A stretch of 64,000 nt of DNA from Pseudomonadales bacterium (GCA_022827245.1 JAJDTI010000001.1:35311-99310), one strand, 5' to 3'; positions 35,652 through 45,839 are shown, counted from the stretch's first letter. Translations and numbers: made by a program. Notes: a model not told the origin generated them from the letters alone.

Positions 35652-36548
35652 TCAGCCGGCGACGGCGCGGATGACCAGGCCGATGCCCAGGAAGATCGCG
35701 GCCTCGATCGCCGCCACCCCCACATTGCGCTGGTTGTCCACCTCCTCGACCACGTCGATGCCGCCCAGCACGGCGCGTTGCGCGAGCATGGAGAGCACGA
35801 GGAGCGCGGCGGAGAGGACGATGGCCCACACGAGCCAGGACAGGTAACCGACCAGCGCCACCATGTCCCAGCCGGGCACGAACGACACCATCCCGCCGGC
35901 CGAGGACGCCGCGAGCGAGGCGCCGACCAGGTGTCCGGCGTAGCGCACGCCGAGCGCCGTGTTGCCGCCGGAGATCGCGTCCTGCCAGCGCTGCCCGTCG
36001 TGACGGCGCGCATAGATCGCCGCCCGCAAGCGGGTGACGGCGAGCACTACGAGTTGGGAGAGCACGAACACGACCACCACCGCGGCGAGGCCCTGGACGA
36101 GCCCGCCGTCCGCCCAGCCGATCGCGCCGTTGATGAGCACGCCGATCGCGATCAGGTTGGCCGCCTGGGCGGTCCCCGCCGCCGCGTTCTGGGCGCCGAT
36201 CGCCTCCCGCACCGAGAAGCGGTGAAAGACGATCCAGTCGTTGACCAGCACCCCGAGCTTCAGGAGCAGCAGGCCGAGCACGGCGTACGCCACGACCACG
36301 CGGAGTTCCTCGCCGACCGTGATCGCCGGGTCCCCAGCGGCGGCCGCGGCGAGAATGAGCGCGACGGCCAGCGCCCCGCCGGCGAGGGCCACCCCGAAGG
36401 CCAGGTTGTCCCGCTCCGCGAGTTCGTCCCGGGAGTCCACGCCGAACAGCACGCCGGACCCGTAGCGCAACGCACAGATGGCGGCGACCGCCACCGCCAG
36501 GTCCAGCGCCACGATGCCCCAAATCCAGATGCTCAGTGAATCGACCAT
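35652..36548 (-). CDS. DUF350 family membrane protein (YjfL-like)
   Basis: About 8 TM segments in repeated units; adjacent to spermidine synthase-like gene. Confidence 0.7.
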   Translation of the reverse strand: MVDSLSIWIWGIVALDLAVAVAAICALRYGSGVLFGVDSRDELAERDNLAFGVALAGGALAVALILAAAAAGDPAITVGEELRVVVAYAVLGLLLLKLGVLVNDWIVFHRFSVREAIGAQNAAAGTAQAANLIAIGVLINGAIGWADGGLVQGLAAVVVVFVLSQLVVLAVTRLRAAIYARRHDGQRWQDAISGGNTALGVRYAGHLVGASLAASSAGGMVSFVPGWDMVALVGYLSWLVWAIVLSAALLVLSMLAQRAVLGGIDVVEEVDNQRNVGVAAIEAAIFLGIGLVIRAVAG

Positions 36549-36614
36549 GGCTTGCCTCTTCCAATCGAGGGCGCGGCTGGTGACGCCCGCATCTTCGCCT
36601 TCCTCACCTCCGCG

Positions 36615-37586
36615 TTACTTCCCGCGGCTCGGACCGCGGAAGCCGCCGCCCCCGAATCCTCGCATCGACGCCGTCCCCGCGCGGGCGCCGCCGCTCGACG
36701 CCGCGAATTTCTGCCGCGCCACCGCGGTGGACGCCCCGGTGCGCTGACGCGCGTACGGGCTGCGGAACGTGCGTCCCTCGGAGGAGAACTTGCGCCGCGC
36801 CGTAGAGTCGACGCGCGCCTGTTGCTGCCGCATGGACCGCGACGTGTAGTTGCCGCGGCCGTAGTCGTGGTAGTAGCTGTAGTCCCGGCGTCCGGCCCAG
36901 TCGCCGTATCCGACGCGCGGGCCGCCGAGCAGGCTCTGCATCAGCGCGAACTGTCCGTACCACACCCAGAACGAGCTGCCGCCGCCATCGGTCCGCCATT
37001 GGCCGTAATGCGGATTGCCGACCAGCTGGCTCCCCGGGCCCAGGTCCGCCGCCCCGTTGGCCTGACGGGACGCGGACGCGCTGATCGCGTCGACCCGCGG
37101 CAGGGCGCCGTCCGAGAGATCGGCCAGCACGTTCAGGGGGTCGCTCAAGGCGCGGCTGAACTCCGCGGGGTCGGCCGCCGCGGCCAGGCTCTGCAGCTCC
37201 CGCGCGACGGGGACGTACGCTTCGGCGGCGGCGTCCGGCGGAGGCAACATGCCGCGCGCCTCGTCGAGACGCTCCCCGAGGCTGCGATACATCGTGCCGT
37301 CCCGCGTGCCTTCGCGCCGGAGCACCTCGGTGAGTTCCCGGAGTTCCGGCTTCGCCCTCGCCACGCGCGCGGCGTACTGCTTGATGAGCGCCGCGTTCTG
37401 CACCCGGTCGCCGTCGAGGTCCGCACCGAGACGCTCGACGGCCGCCGCGACCCGCCCCAGGTCCGTCTCCACCTGCGACCGCAACGCCGCGCCCCCGTCG
37501 CATCCCACCAGCACGACCGCGGCGACCAGCAACAGCAGGACGCCCGGCGCCGCCAGCGCCATCAAGGCGCCGCGCTCGGAACTCAT
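36615..37586 (-). CDS. hypothetical lipoprotein/secreted protein
   Basis: LLLLVAAVVLVGCDGG lipobox; Arg/Gly/Ser-rich low-complexity C-terminus. Confidence 0.65.
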   Translation of the reverse strand: MSSERGALMALAAPGVLLLLVAAVVLVGCDGGAALRSQVETDLGRVAAAVERLGADLDGDRVQNAALIKQYAARVARAKPELRELTEVLRREGTRDGTMYRSLGERLDEARGMLPPPDAAAEAYVPVARELQSLAAAADPAEFSRALSDPLNVLADLSDGALPRVDAISASASRQANGAADLGPGSQLVGNPHYGQWRTDGGGSSFWVWYGQFALMQSLLGGPRVGYGDWAGRRDYSYYHDYGRGNYTSRSMRQQQARVDSTARRKFSSEGRTFRSPYARQRTGASTAVARQKFAASSGGARAGTASMRGFGGGGFRGPSRGK

Positions 37587-37981
37587 GCTGTTCTCCCCGC
37601 CGGACCCGCCAGACCCGGCGGACCCGACACCGCCGCCGGCGTGCGGCGTTCGAGACTGCGGATCTCGACGGTAGCCGCCGCCTCCGCGATGACCGCCGCG
37701 GCGGCCTCCGCGTCACAGCGGCCGCACATGAACACGTCGAAAGCGGCGTAGTCGCGCTCGGGCCAGGTGTGCACGGTGATGTGGGACTCCGCCAGCAGGA
37801 CCACCCCCGTCACCCCGCCGCCGCTGCCGAAGGCGTGCATGTGCGAGGCCAGCACGTGCGCACTCCCCGCCGCCGCGGCCCGCCGCATCAGCGCCTCGAG
37901 CGCCGTCGCGTCGAGGTGGGCGTGCAGCCCCGAACACTCGATCAAGAGGTGGCGTCCGGGAGCCTGTGGAGGCACTGACAT
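37583..37981 (-). CDS. speD: S-adenosylmethionine decarboxylase proenzyme
   Basis: GRHLLIECSGLHAHLDA; LLAESHITVHTWPERDYAAFDVFMCG (ESH processing site). Confidence 0.92.
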   Translation of the reverse strand: MSVPPQAPGRHLLIECSGLHAHLDATALEALMRRAAAAGSAHVLASHMHAFGSGGGVTGVVLLAESHITVHTWPERDYAAFDVFMCGRCDAEAAAAVIAEAAATVEIRSLERRTPAAVSGPPGLAGPAGRTA

Positions 37982-38036
37982 AATATGGCATGGTACGGGC
38001 AAGACTCGCGCGGGCGCAAGCGCCGGCTGCCACCGG

Positions 38037-38795
38037 TCACCGCGCGAGCCTCGCGATGCGTTCCGGCTTGCGGCTCGTGTGGTAGAGCCGCAGGCCGACC
38101 GCGGTGGAGACCGCCGCAAGCCCCACCGACAGGGCGGCCCAGAAGCCGTACACGCCCATCTCGGGGAAGCGCCACCAGCCGAAGCCCAGCGCCATGCCTA
38201 GCGGCAGGGCGAAGCACCAGTATCCGACCAGCGAGTACACCATCGGCGCACGCGTGTCCTTGTAGCCCCGCAGCGCGCCCGCCAGGGTGCCCTGGACGTC
38301 GTCGAAGACCTGGTAGACGGCGATGATCAGGATCAGCGCGGCGGCGAGTTCCGTCACGGCGACATCGCCGCTGTACACCGCGGCGATGCCGTCGCGCACC
38401 AGCACGAGGGTGATGCTCACCGTCAGGGCATAGCAGAGCGCGATCACGAACGCGACGCGCGCGACCGCGGCCGCCCCGTCATGGTCCCCCGCCCCCACGC
38501 GAAAGCCGATACGGATCCCGGCGGCCGCCCCGAGGGACATGGGCAGCACGAAGGTGGCCCAGTTGAGGTGCGTCGCGATGCTGTGCGCCGCGAGCGGCAC
38601 GACCCCGAGACTGCCCACGAGGAAGCCGACGATGGCGAAGAGTCCCATGCCCACGAACGACGTCAGTCCGATGGGCAGGCCGATGCGCAGGATGCGCCCG
38701 ATCTCGCGGAAGTCGAGGCCGGCGAACGTGCGGCCACGCCGGGGTGACCGCCGCCACAGCCCGGTCTCCCGGAAGTAGCGGAATCTCGAGAGCAC
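38037..38795 (-). pseudogene. MATE family efflux transporter, C-terminal fragment (duplicated segment + true C-terminus)
   Basis: Near-identical to the C-terminal half of 38837..40072; GALRGYKDTRAPMVYSLVGYW continues to a normal C-terminus. Confidence 0.8.
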
Positions 38796-39370
38796 CAGTA
38801 TCCGACCAGCGAGTACACCATCGGCGCGCGCGTGTCCTAGTAGCCGCGCAGCGCGCCCGCCAGGGTGCCCTGGACGACGTCGAACACCTGGTAGACCGCG
38901 ATGATGAGGATCAGCGCGGCAGCAAGTTCCGTCACGGCAACGTCGCCGCTGTACACGGCGGCGATGCCGTCGCGCACCAGCACCAGCGTGATGCTCACCG
39001 TCAGGGCATAGCAGAGCGCGATCACGAACGCGACGCGCGCGACCGCGGCAGCCCCGTCATGGTCCCCCGCCCCCACGCGAAACCCGATACGGATCCCGGC
39101 CGCCGCCCCGAGGGACATGGGCAGCACGAATGTCGCCCAGTTGAGGTGCGTCGCGATGCTGTGCGCCGCGAGCGGTACCACCCCGAGGCTGCCGACGAGG
39201 AAGCCGACGATGGCGAACAGCCCCATGCCCACAAAGGACGTCAGCCCGATGGGCAGGCCGATGCGCAGGATGCGCCCGATCTCGCCGAAGTCCAGGCCGG
39301 CGAACGTACGGCCATGCCGGCGTGACCGCCGCCACAGTCCGGTCTCCCGGAAGTAGCGGAATCTCGAGAG
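38213..39370. repeat. Imperfect direct tandem duplication, period 578 bp (copies about 38213-38790 and 38791-39370)
   Basis: agcaccagtatccgaccagcgagtacaccatcggcg at 38214 and 38792; gaatctcgagag near 38783 and 39361; scattered substitutions. Confidence 0.9.
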
Positions 39371-40072
39371 TACGAGTATCGCCGCGAGCTCGAACCACAT
39401 GACCGCGGCCGTCGCCCAGCCGCAGCCTTCCCCGCCGAGTTCCGGCGCGCCGAACTTGCCGTAGATCAACGCATAGTTGAGCCCGGCGTTCATGACGAGC
39501 GCGAGGCCCGCGATGACCATCGGGCCCACGGTTCGCCCGACCCCTTCCGATGCGTACCGCAGGACGATGTAGCAGAGGCCCGCGGGAAAGCCGACCGCCG
39601 CGGCGCGCAGGTACCGGTTGCCGACATCCGCCGCTTCGGGGTCGATCCCGAACACGGCGAAGAGCGGTTGCGCGTTGAGCAGCGCCACCGTGCCGAGGCC
39701 GCCCGCGACGGCTCCGACGATCAGCGCCTGGTGCACCACCGCGCCGACGCGCCGCACGCGTCCGCCGCCGGCGAGCTGCGCGGCGATGGGGGTGACCGAC
39801 ATCGTGCAGCCCGCGAAGAGCAGGTACACCGGCCACAGCACGTTGCCGCCGACGGCGACGCCGGCGAGATGGGCTGACGCGTAGTGCCCCGCCATCGCCG
39901 TGTCCATGAAGCCCATCGCCATGATGAAGAACTGCGTGGCCGCCATCGGCGCGCCAAGGCGCGCGAGCGCACCGGCCTCCCGCCACGGGCTCGCCGCCCT
40001 CCCCATGCGAGGATCGACGCGGTCCGCTGCGCCTTCCGTTCCGGTCCCGCGGGCGTTCGCTCGTGCCGTCAT
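38837..40072 (-). CDS. MATE family efflux transporter, truncated by in-frame TAG
   Basis: FFIMAMGFMDTAMAGHYASAHLAGVAVG...; ends GALRGY* where the other copy reads GALRGYKDTRAP. Confidence 0.85.
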   Translation of the reverse strand: MTARANARGTGTEGAADRVDPRMGRAASPWREAGALARLGAPMAATQFFIMAMGFMDTAMAGHYASAHLAGVAVGGNVLWPVYLLFAGCTMSVTPIAAQLAGGGRVRRVGAVVHQALIVGAVAGGLGTVALLNAQPLFAVFGIDPEAADVGNRYLRAAAVGFPAGLCYIVLRYASEGVGRTVGPMVIAGLALVMNAGLNYALIYGKFGAPELGGEGCGWATAAVMWFELAAILVLSRFRYFRETGLWRRSRRHGRTFAGLDFGEIGRILRIGLPIGLTSFVGMGLFAIVGFLVGSLGVVPLAAHSIATHLNWATFVLPMSLGAAAGIRIGFRVGAGDHDGAAAVARVAFVIALCYALTVSITLVLVRDGIAAVYSGDVAVTELAAALILIIAVYQVFDVVQGTLAGALRGY

Positions 40073-40105
40073 GCGACGGGAGTCCGGCGGCCGGCGCCAC
40101 CGCTT

Positions 40106-41320
40106 ATGATGCGGCGGATGTCCGACGTCCCGCCGCGCCGCTCCGCGTTCCCGTGGTACCTGGCCAGTTCGAGCCTGTGGCTCGGCGGCATGAGCCTGCA
40201 GGGCATCCTCGTGCCGTGGATGCTGCTCGGCATGCTCGAGACCACCCCGGCGCAGTACAGCCTGAGCCGCGTGCTGATCGAGCTGCCGCCCATCGTCGCG
40301 CTGTTCGCCGGCGGCCTGCTGGCCGACCGGACGGACGCGCGCCGGCTCCTGATCGCGCTCAGCGTCGCGGCGTGCCTCCCGCCCCTCCTCATGGGCCGCG
40401 CGACGCCGGGGTTCTGGGCGGTGGTGTGCTTCGGCATGGCCATGTCGACCCTGCAGTCGCTCTCCGACCCGGCCCGGCAGGCGATGCTGAGCCGGATCAG
40501 CCGCATCGACATCCAGCGCACGATCGTCGTCGCGACCGTGGTCACCTCACTGGTCGGCATCGGCGGCTTCGCCGTCGGGGGCCAGGTCCGGACGCTCGGC
40601 CTCGAACGCGCGCTCGCGATCGAGGCGGCGCTGTTCGCGGTCGGTATCGCCGCGCTGGCGCGGCTCCCGGCACAGCCCGCCAGCCTCGGGGGACGGCCGC
40701 ACCTCCTGGCCGGCTTTGCCGCCCTGCGGCGCCTCCCGGTCGTGCGGAACATCGTCGGCCTGAACTTCCTCTCCTCGCTCTTCAACGCCGGGGCCTACAC
40801 CGTGGCCATGCCGTTCGTCGTCACGCAGGTCTATGACGGCGATGCCGCCTTCCTGGCGAACATGTTCATCGCCTTCACGGTGGGGAGCATCGGCTCCAAC
40901 GTCGTCCTGCTGTTCGTCATGCCGCTGCTGCGCCCGGGACGGCTGTTCTCGATCCTGCAGCTTACCCGCATCGTCATACTGGCCCTGCTCTTCGTGAAAC
41001 CGCCCGTGTGGATGTTCTTCGCGCTGGTGTTCGCGTGGGGGCTCAACATGGGCGTCACGTCCACGCTGGTGCGCACGACCGTCCAGGAACTCGCGCCAGC
41101 GCCGGTCCGGGCGCAGGTGCTCGCCATCCTCCTGTTCAGCTTCATGCTCGGGGCGCCGCTGTCCGCCGCCCTGCTCGGGCAGATCGTGCAGGCGACGGAT
41201 CCGCTCACGGCGCTGCTGCCCGGCATTCCCGTGTCGCTGGCGATCTTCCTCGCCGGGGCTTTCGGCAGCGGGCTATGGTCCTATCGGGCACCATCCCATC
41301 CGGCCGCCGAGGCCCGCTGA
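40106..41320 (+). CDS. MFS transporter
   Basis: 405 codons, about 12 TM: SLQGILVPWMLLGMLETTPAQYSLSRVLIELPPIVALFAGGLLADRTDAR. Confidence 0.85.
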   Translation: MMRRMSDVPPRRSAFPWYLASSSLWLGGMSLQGILVPWMLLGMLETTPAQYSLSRVLIELPPIVALFAGGLLADRTDARRLLIALSVAACLPPLLMGRATPGFWAVVCFGMAMSTLQSLSDPARQAMLSRISRIDIQRTIVVATVVTSLVGIGGFAVGGQVRTLGLERALAIEAALFAVGIAALARLPAQPASLGGRPHLLAGFAALRRLPVVRNIVGLNFLSSLFNAGAYTVAMPFVVTQVYDGDAAFLANMFIAFTVGSIGSNVVLLFVMPLLRPGRLFSILQLTRIVILALLFVKPPVWMFFALVFAWGLNMGVTSTLVRTTVQELAPAPVRAQVLAILLFSFMLGAPLSAALLGQIVQATDPLTALLPGIPVSLAIFLAGAFGSGLWSYRAPSHPAAEAR

Positions 41321-41339
41321 CGAAAAGCTGCCAGGGGGG

Positions 41340-41597
41340 TCAGCCCTTCCTGCCCTGCAGCGCCCGATACCCGAGGAGCAGCAGGATCGACCCGCCGGTG
41401 GCGAGGAACAGGCTCTTGACGTCGAATCCGTCCACGCCGCCGAGACCGAGCTGGGCCCCGACGAATCCGCCGATGACGGCGCCGGCCATGCCGATGACGA
41501 TGGTCGTGAGGCAGCCGCCCGGGTCCTCCCCCGGCACGATGAGCTTTGCCACCGCGCCCACCAGCAGCCCCAGCACAATCCAGCTCAGGAGACCCAT
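41340..41597 (-). CDS. GlsB/YeaQ/YmgE family stress response membrane protein
   Basis: MGLLSWIVLGLLVGAVAKLIVPGEDPGGCLTTIVIGMAGAVIGGFVG. Confidence 0.88.
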   Translation of the reverse strand: MGLLSWIVLGLLVGAVAKLIVPGEDPGGCLTTIVIGMAGAVIGGFVGAQLGLGGVDGFDVKSLFLATGGSILLLLGYRALQGRKG

Positions 41598-41623
41598 GGC
41601 CGTTCCTCGCCGCCCCGACCGCC

Positions 41624-42508
41624 CTATCTTACGGACTCCGGCGCCGCGATGGCCGCGGCGACCAGTTCCGGGTGCTGCATCGGGATGAAGTGCGTCAGTT
41701 CCGGCCGGTACACGTCCCGGCCGTCGGGGAACGCGTCGGCCAGGCCCTCCCAGGTCGGGGACTGCGAGAAGTCCATCTCGCCCTGGCGGATCTCGCGCCG
41801 TTTCGCCCGCACCACCAGCACCGGGCGCGGCAGCGTGCGGATGGCCGCGTAGATGTCCGTGCCGCCGCTGCCCATGTAGATCGAGGACTCCACGATCGGC
41901 GGGCAGGCGAGCGTGTACCCGTCGCCTTCCGCTCGCGCCAGGACGCCGTGCCGGCAGTAGTCCCGCAACGCGTCCTCCCGCCAGAGCCGGAAGGGATGCC
42001 GGTCGCGGAACCGCGCGAACATGTCCTCCCAGGAGTCGAAATCCGCCCGGCGCCGCGCCACCGGGTGCTCCTCCGGGGACTCGAACGGGCGGTCCTCGGC
42101 CCACCCCTCGTAGGCGTCCGGCTCCATGATCACCGGGTCGACGAGGACCAGGCGCCGGAACCGCTCCGGACGGCGGGCGGCCGCCTGCACCATGGCGTGG
42201 CCGCCCATCGAGTGGCCCACGCCGACCGCGTCGCCCACGTCGAGCCGGTCGAGCAGTTCGACCATGTCCGCGCCGAACTGCCGCCAGTGGAAGGGACCCG
42301 CCTTGCCGCTGCGTCCGTGGCCGCGCTGGTCCACGGCGATCACGCGAAAGCCGTCCCCGAGGGCCGCCACCGTCGCGTCCCAGCAACGGGCGTGGAATCC
42401 GGTCGCGTGGACCAGCACGACCGTGCGTCCGTCCGCGGGGCCCCATTCGAAGCTCGCGATCTCGATGCCCCGCACGGTGTCGCGCCGCTCGCGCGGTTCC
42501 TGCGTCAC
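41624..42508 (-). CDS. alpha/beta hydrolase
   Basis: VVLVHATGFHARCWD, AVDQRGHGRSGK, VGHSMGGHAM. Confidence 0.9.
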   Translation of the reverse strand: MTQEPRERRDTVRGIEIASFEWGPADGRTVVLVHATGFHARCWDATVAALGDGFRVIAVDQRGHGRSGKAGPFHWRQFGADMVELLDRLDVGDAVGVGHSMGGHAMVQAAARRPERFRRLVLVDPVIMEPDAYEGWAEDRPFESPEEHPVARRRADFDSWEDMFARFRDRHPFRLWREDALRDYCRHGVLARAEGDGYTLACPPIVESSIYMGSGGTDIYAAIRTLPRPVLVVRAKRREIRQGEMDFSQSPTWEGLADAFPDGRDVYRPELTHFIPMQHPELVAAAIAAPESVR

Positions 42509-42599
42509 TGTCGAAACCTCCCTGTACGCCCGCGTCGGCCGGCCCCGGCGGCCGCAAGCGTACCCGCAAACGGGACGCCAGGGGCGCTAGAATCCCGCC

Positions 42600-43163
42600 A
42601 TGCCCGCCACGCTCACCAAGCACGAGGTCGTTTCCTCCGACGCGGAGCGCCTGGTCCTCGTGAACTCGCGGGACGAGCCGGTCGGCTTCCTGGACAAGAG
42701 CGCGTGCCACGACGGCGCCGGCGTGCTCCACCGCGCATTCTCCCTGTTCGTTCTCAACGGCTCGGGGGAACTGCTGCTACAGCGCCGGCACGCTTCCAAG
42801 CGCCTCTGGCCGGACTACTGGTCCAACACCTGCTGTTCGCACCCGCGCGCCGGCGAGGAGATGGATGTCGCGGTGGCGCGCCGCCTCGCCGAAGAGGTCG
42901 GACTGACCGCCGACCTCCGGTTCGCGTTCAAGTTCGAATACCGCGCCGAGTTCGGCGACGCAGGCGCCGAGCACGAGCTGTGCTGGGTGTATGTCGGGGC
43001 GACGACGGACACGCCCGTGATCAACACCTCCGAGATCAGCGAATGGCGCTGGGTCGCGCCCGCGGAACTCGACCGGGAGCTGGCGGAGCATCCGGAGGGT
43101 TTCACGCCGTGGCTCCGGATCGAATGGGCGCGGCTCCGCGACGATGGCACGATCCCGGACTGA
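42600..43163 (+). CDS. idi: isopentenyl-diphosphate delta-isomerase
   Basis: LHRAFSLFVLNGSGELLLQRRHASKRLWPDYWSNTCCSHPRAGE...RRLAEEVGL. Confidence 0.95.
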   Translation: MPATLTKHEVVSSDAERLVLVNSRDEPVGFLDKSACHDGAGVLHRAFSLFVLNGSGELLLQRRHASKRLWPDYWSNTCCSHPRAGEEMDVAVARRLAEEVGLTADLRFAFKFEYRAEFGDAGAEHELCWVYVGATTDTPVINTSEISEWRWVAPAELDRELAEHPEGFTPWLRIEWARLRDDGTIPD

Positions 43164-43187
43164 CGCCGTCCGGGACGCGCCGGTCCG

Positions 43188-45020
43188 TCAACGCAGTTCC
43201 ATCCCGTCCATGTCCCCGCGTTCCCGCCACTCCTTCAGCAATGCGTTGAACGCGTTGATGCCCGGCGCGTAGGCCGAGTTCTGCATGTTGCCCTGCGTGC
43301 CCTTGCCTTCGCGGTTGTAGTAGCCGGGCGTGCACTGCTCCAGGAAGGCCGTGGCGCCCGTCCCGGCCAGCGAGACGATCTCCGCGACCCACCGGTCCTC
43401 GGCCTCCGCGGTGACCTCCGCCACCTGCTTGCCGCGTCGCTTCACCTCGTCGATGACGTAAGCCACGTGCATCGCCTGGTCGTCGAACATCGCCGTCATG
43501 TTCGGCGAGAGCCCGTTCTGGTTGATGCCGATGGTGAACCAGTTCGGGAAGCCATGGCTGCTGAGGCCATGCAAGGTCCGGAAGCCGTCCGCCCAGTGCT
43601 CGTACAGGGACTTCCCGCCGCGCCCGACGGTGTCGAAGTCGACCCTGCGGTGCGCGGAGGTGGTGATCTCGAATCCGGTCGCGTAGATGATGCAGTCGAC
43701 CTCGTACTCGACGCCGCCCGCGACCACGCCCCGCTCGGTGATCCGCTCGACGCCCCGGCTGTCGGAGACGTCGATCAGCTCCACGTTGTCGCGGTTGAAT
43801 GTCTCGAGGTACTCGTCGTTGAACGTCGGCCGCTTGCAGAACTGCCGGTACCAGGGCTTCAACGACTCGGCGGTCTCCCCGTCCGCCACCGTGCCGTCGA
43901 CCCTCCCCCGGATCTCGTTCATCTTCTCGAAGTCGGCGATCTCCGCCCGCAGCGCCACCTCCTCCATGTCGAGCGCTTCGTCGGACTTGCGGGTCATCAG
44001 CGAGATGCCGATGCGCCGGGCGATGTCCGTCCAGCCGTCGGCCACCAGGTCCTCCGTGACGTTCTGGCCGAACAGCACGGACGCGAAGTTCTCGCGCCGG
44101 GCGCGCTGCCACCCGGGCTCGAGGTTCCGGTACCACTCCTCGTCCGTCGGCATGTTGCCGCGCAGGTCCACGGACGAGGGCGTGCGCTGGAAGACATAGA
44201 GCTTCTCGGCGTGCTCGCCGAGGAACGGCACGGACTGGATCGCCGTGCAGCCCGTGCCGATCACCGCCACGCGCTTGTCGGCGAGGCGCGTGAGGCCGCC
44301 TTCGTGATCGCCGCCCGTGTACTCGTAATCCCAGCGCGCCGTGTGGAAGGTATGCCCCTTGAAGTCGCCGATCCCCGGGATGCCGGGCAGCTTCGGCCGG
44401 TTCGCGGGTCCGGTCGCCTGCACGACGAAGCGGGCGCGGATCTCGTCCCCGCGATGCGTGGCGACATGCCAGCGGTTGTCCTCCTCGTGCCACCGGACCT
44501 CGGTGACGCGCGTCTGGAAGAGGGCCCGGTCGTACAGCCCGAAGTACTCCGCCACGCGCTTGCTGTGGTCGAAGATCTCCGGCGCGTAGGAGTACTTCTC
44601 CTTCGGCATGAACCCGGTCTCCTCCAGCAGCGGCAGATAGCAGTACGACTCGATGTCGCACTGTGCGCCCGGATATCGGTTCCAGTACCACGTGCCGCCG
44701 AAGTCGCCGCCGGACTCGATGATGCGGAAGTCGGTGATCCCTCGGTCCTTGAGCCGCGCACCGGCCATCAGCCCGCTGAAGCCGGCGCCGATGACGGCCA
44801 CGTCGATCTCGACGTCGAGCGCGTCGCGCACGAAGTCCGGGTCCGCGTAGGGATCGTCGTGGGCGTAGTGGGCGAACTCCGACGCCGCCTCGATGTACTG
44901 GTCCTCGCCGTCCTCCCGGATCCGCTTGTCCCGCTCCACGCGGTACTTCTCGCGCAGGGCGCCCGGGTCGAAGTCCAGGTCCGGGAAGAGGTTGTGCAGT
45001 CGTTCGCGTTCGGATGCCAT
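43188..45020 (-). CDS. FAD-dependent Baeyer-Villiger-type monooxygenase
   Basis: VIGAGFSGLMAGARLKDRGI, GGTWYWNRYPGAQCDIESY, FKGHTFHTARW, VIGTGCTAIQ. Confidence 0.92.
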   Translation of the reverse strand: MASERERLHNLFPDLDFDPGALREKYRVERDKRIREDGEDQYIEAASEFAHYAHDDPYADPDFVRDALDVEIDVAVIGAGFSGLMAGARLKDRGITDFRIIESGGDFGGTWYWNRYPGAQCDIESYCYLPLLEETGFMPKEKYSYAPEIFDHSKRVAEYFGLYDRALFQTRVTEVRWHEEDNRWHVATHRGDEIRARFVVQATGPANRPKLPGIPGIGDFKGHTFHTARWDYEYTGGDHEGGLTRLADKRVAVIGTGCTAIQSVPFLGEHAEKLYVFQRTPSSVDLRGNMPTDEEWYRNLEPGWQRARRENFASVLFGQNVTEDLVADGWTDIARRIGISLMTRKSDEALDMEEVALRAEIADFEKMNEIRGRVDGTVADGETAESLKPWYRQFCKRPTFNDEYLETFNRDNVELIDVSDSRGVERITERGVVAGGVEYEVDCIIYATGFEITTSAHRRVDFDTVGRGGKSLYEHWADGFRTLHGLSSHGFPNWFTIGINQNGLSPNMTAMFDDQAMHVAYVIDEVKRRGKQVAEVTAEAEDRWVAEIVSLAGTGATAFLEQCTPGYYNREGKGTQGNMQNSAYAPGINAFNALLKEWRERGDMDGMELR

Positions 45021-45095
45021 CGTGCGCTCCAGTCGTTATGGGGAAGATCGTAACCCGGCGACGGGGTCACGGCTCATCGGGTCAGGCCGCCCGCC

Positions 45096-45839
45096 TCAGT
45101 CGCCGGCCCTCGGGTCCACCGACCGCAGGCGGCCGGGCCCCCGGCCGGCGCCGGCGGTCGTGGCGCGGTCGAACCATGCGTCCGCGTCCACGTCGTTGTA
45201 CGCGCGCATCGTCGCCTTGATCCGCGCGAGCGAGCCGTCCGGGTAGGAAGCCAGTTGCTCCACCAGTCGCTCGGTCTCCGCAATCACGTCGCCATCCGGG
45301 ACGCAGGCGTAGGCGACGCCCAGCCGCTCGAGCTCCGGACCGAAGAAGCGGCGGCCCGTCAGCGTCAGCCTGGCCGCGAGGGCTTCGCCGTACCGCAGCC
45401 GGAGCCAGGCCATGTTGTACGGCGCGGCCATCCCCTGCTGGACTTCACCCACCTGTACGAACGCCCCTTCGCCGGCGACCAGGAGGTCCGCGGCCAGGGC
45501 GACCGCCGCGCCGCCGTTGATCCCGTAGCGCTCGAACGCGGCGACCACGGGTTTCGGACACTCGAACAGCGCCTTGTGGGCGCGCCGCCAGATGGCGCCG
45601 AAGCGCGGCAGCCACTCGGGCTCCGGGTCCGCGTTGAAGGCCTTGAGATCGAGGCCGGAACAGAAGGCGCCGCCGGCGCCGCGCAGCAGGATGCAGCGCA
45701 CGCCCGCATCGGCCGAGAGATCCGCCAGGCGGTCCGCCAGGGCGACCCCCAGCTCCCCGTCGATGGCGTTGCGCCGCTCGGGCCGGTTCAGGACCAGTTC
45801 CGCCCAGCCGTCGCGCCCGACGACTTCCACTACGGCCAT
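45096..45839 (-). CDS. enoyl-CoA hydratase/isomerase family protein
   Basis: LVLNRPERRNAIDGELG, FCSGLDLKAF, YGINGGAAVALAADLLVAGE. Confidence 0.88.
   Translation of the reverse strand: MAVVEVVGRDGWAELVLNRPERRNAIDGELGVALADRLADLSADAGVRCILLRGAGGAFCSGLDLKAFNADPEPEWLPRFGAIWRRAHKALFECPKPVVAAFERYGINGGAAVALAADLLVAGEGAFVQVGEVQQGMAAPYNMAWLRLRYGEALAARLTLTGRRFFGPELERLGVAYACVPDGDVIAETERLVEQLASYPDGSLARIKATMRAYNDVDADAWFDRATTAGAGRGPGRLRSVDPRAGD

Noticed and set aside
38875-38880. In-frame TAG in the MATE gene as pyrrolysine or programmed read-through
   Set aside because: TAG serves as an ordinary stop in several genes here, the position is a Lys codon in the duplicate, and the gene is rearranged; nonsense mutation or assembly artefact is simpler.
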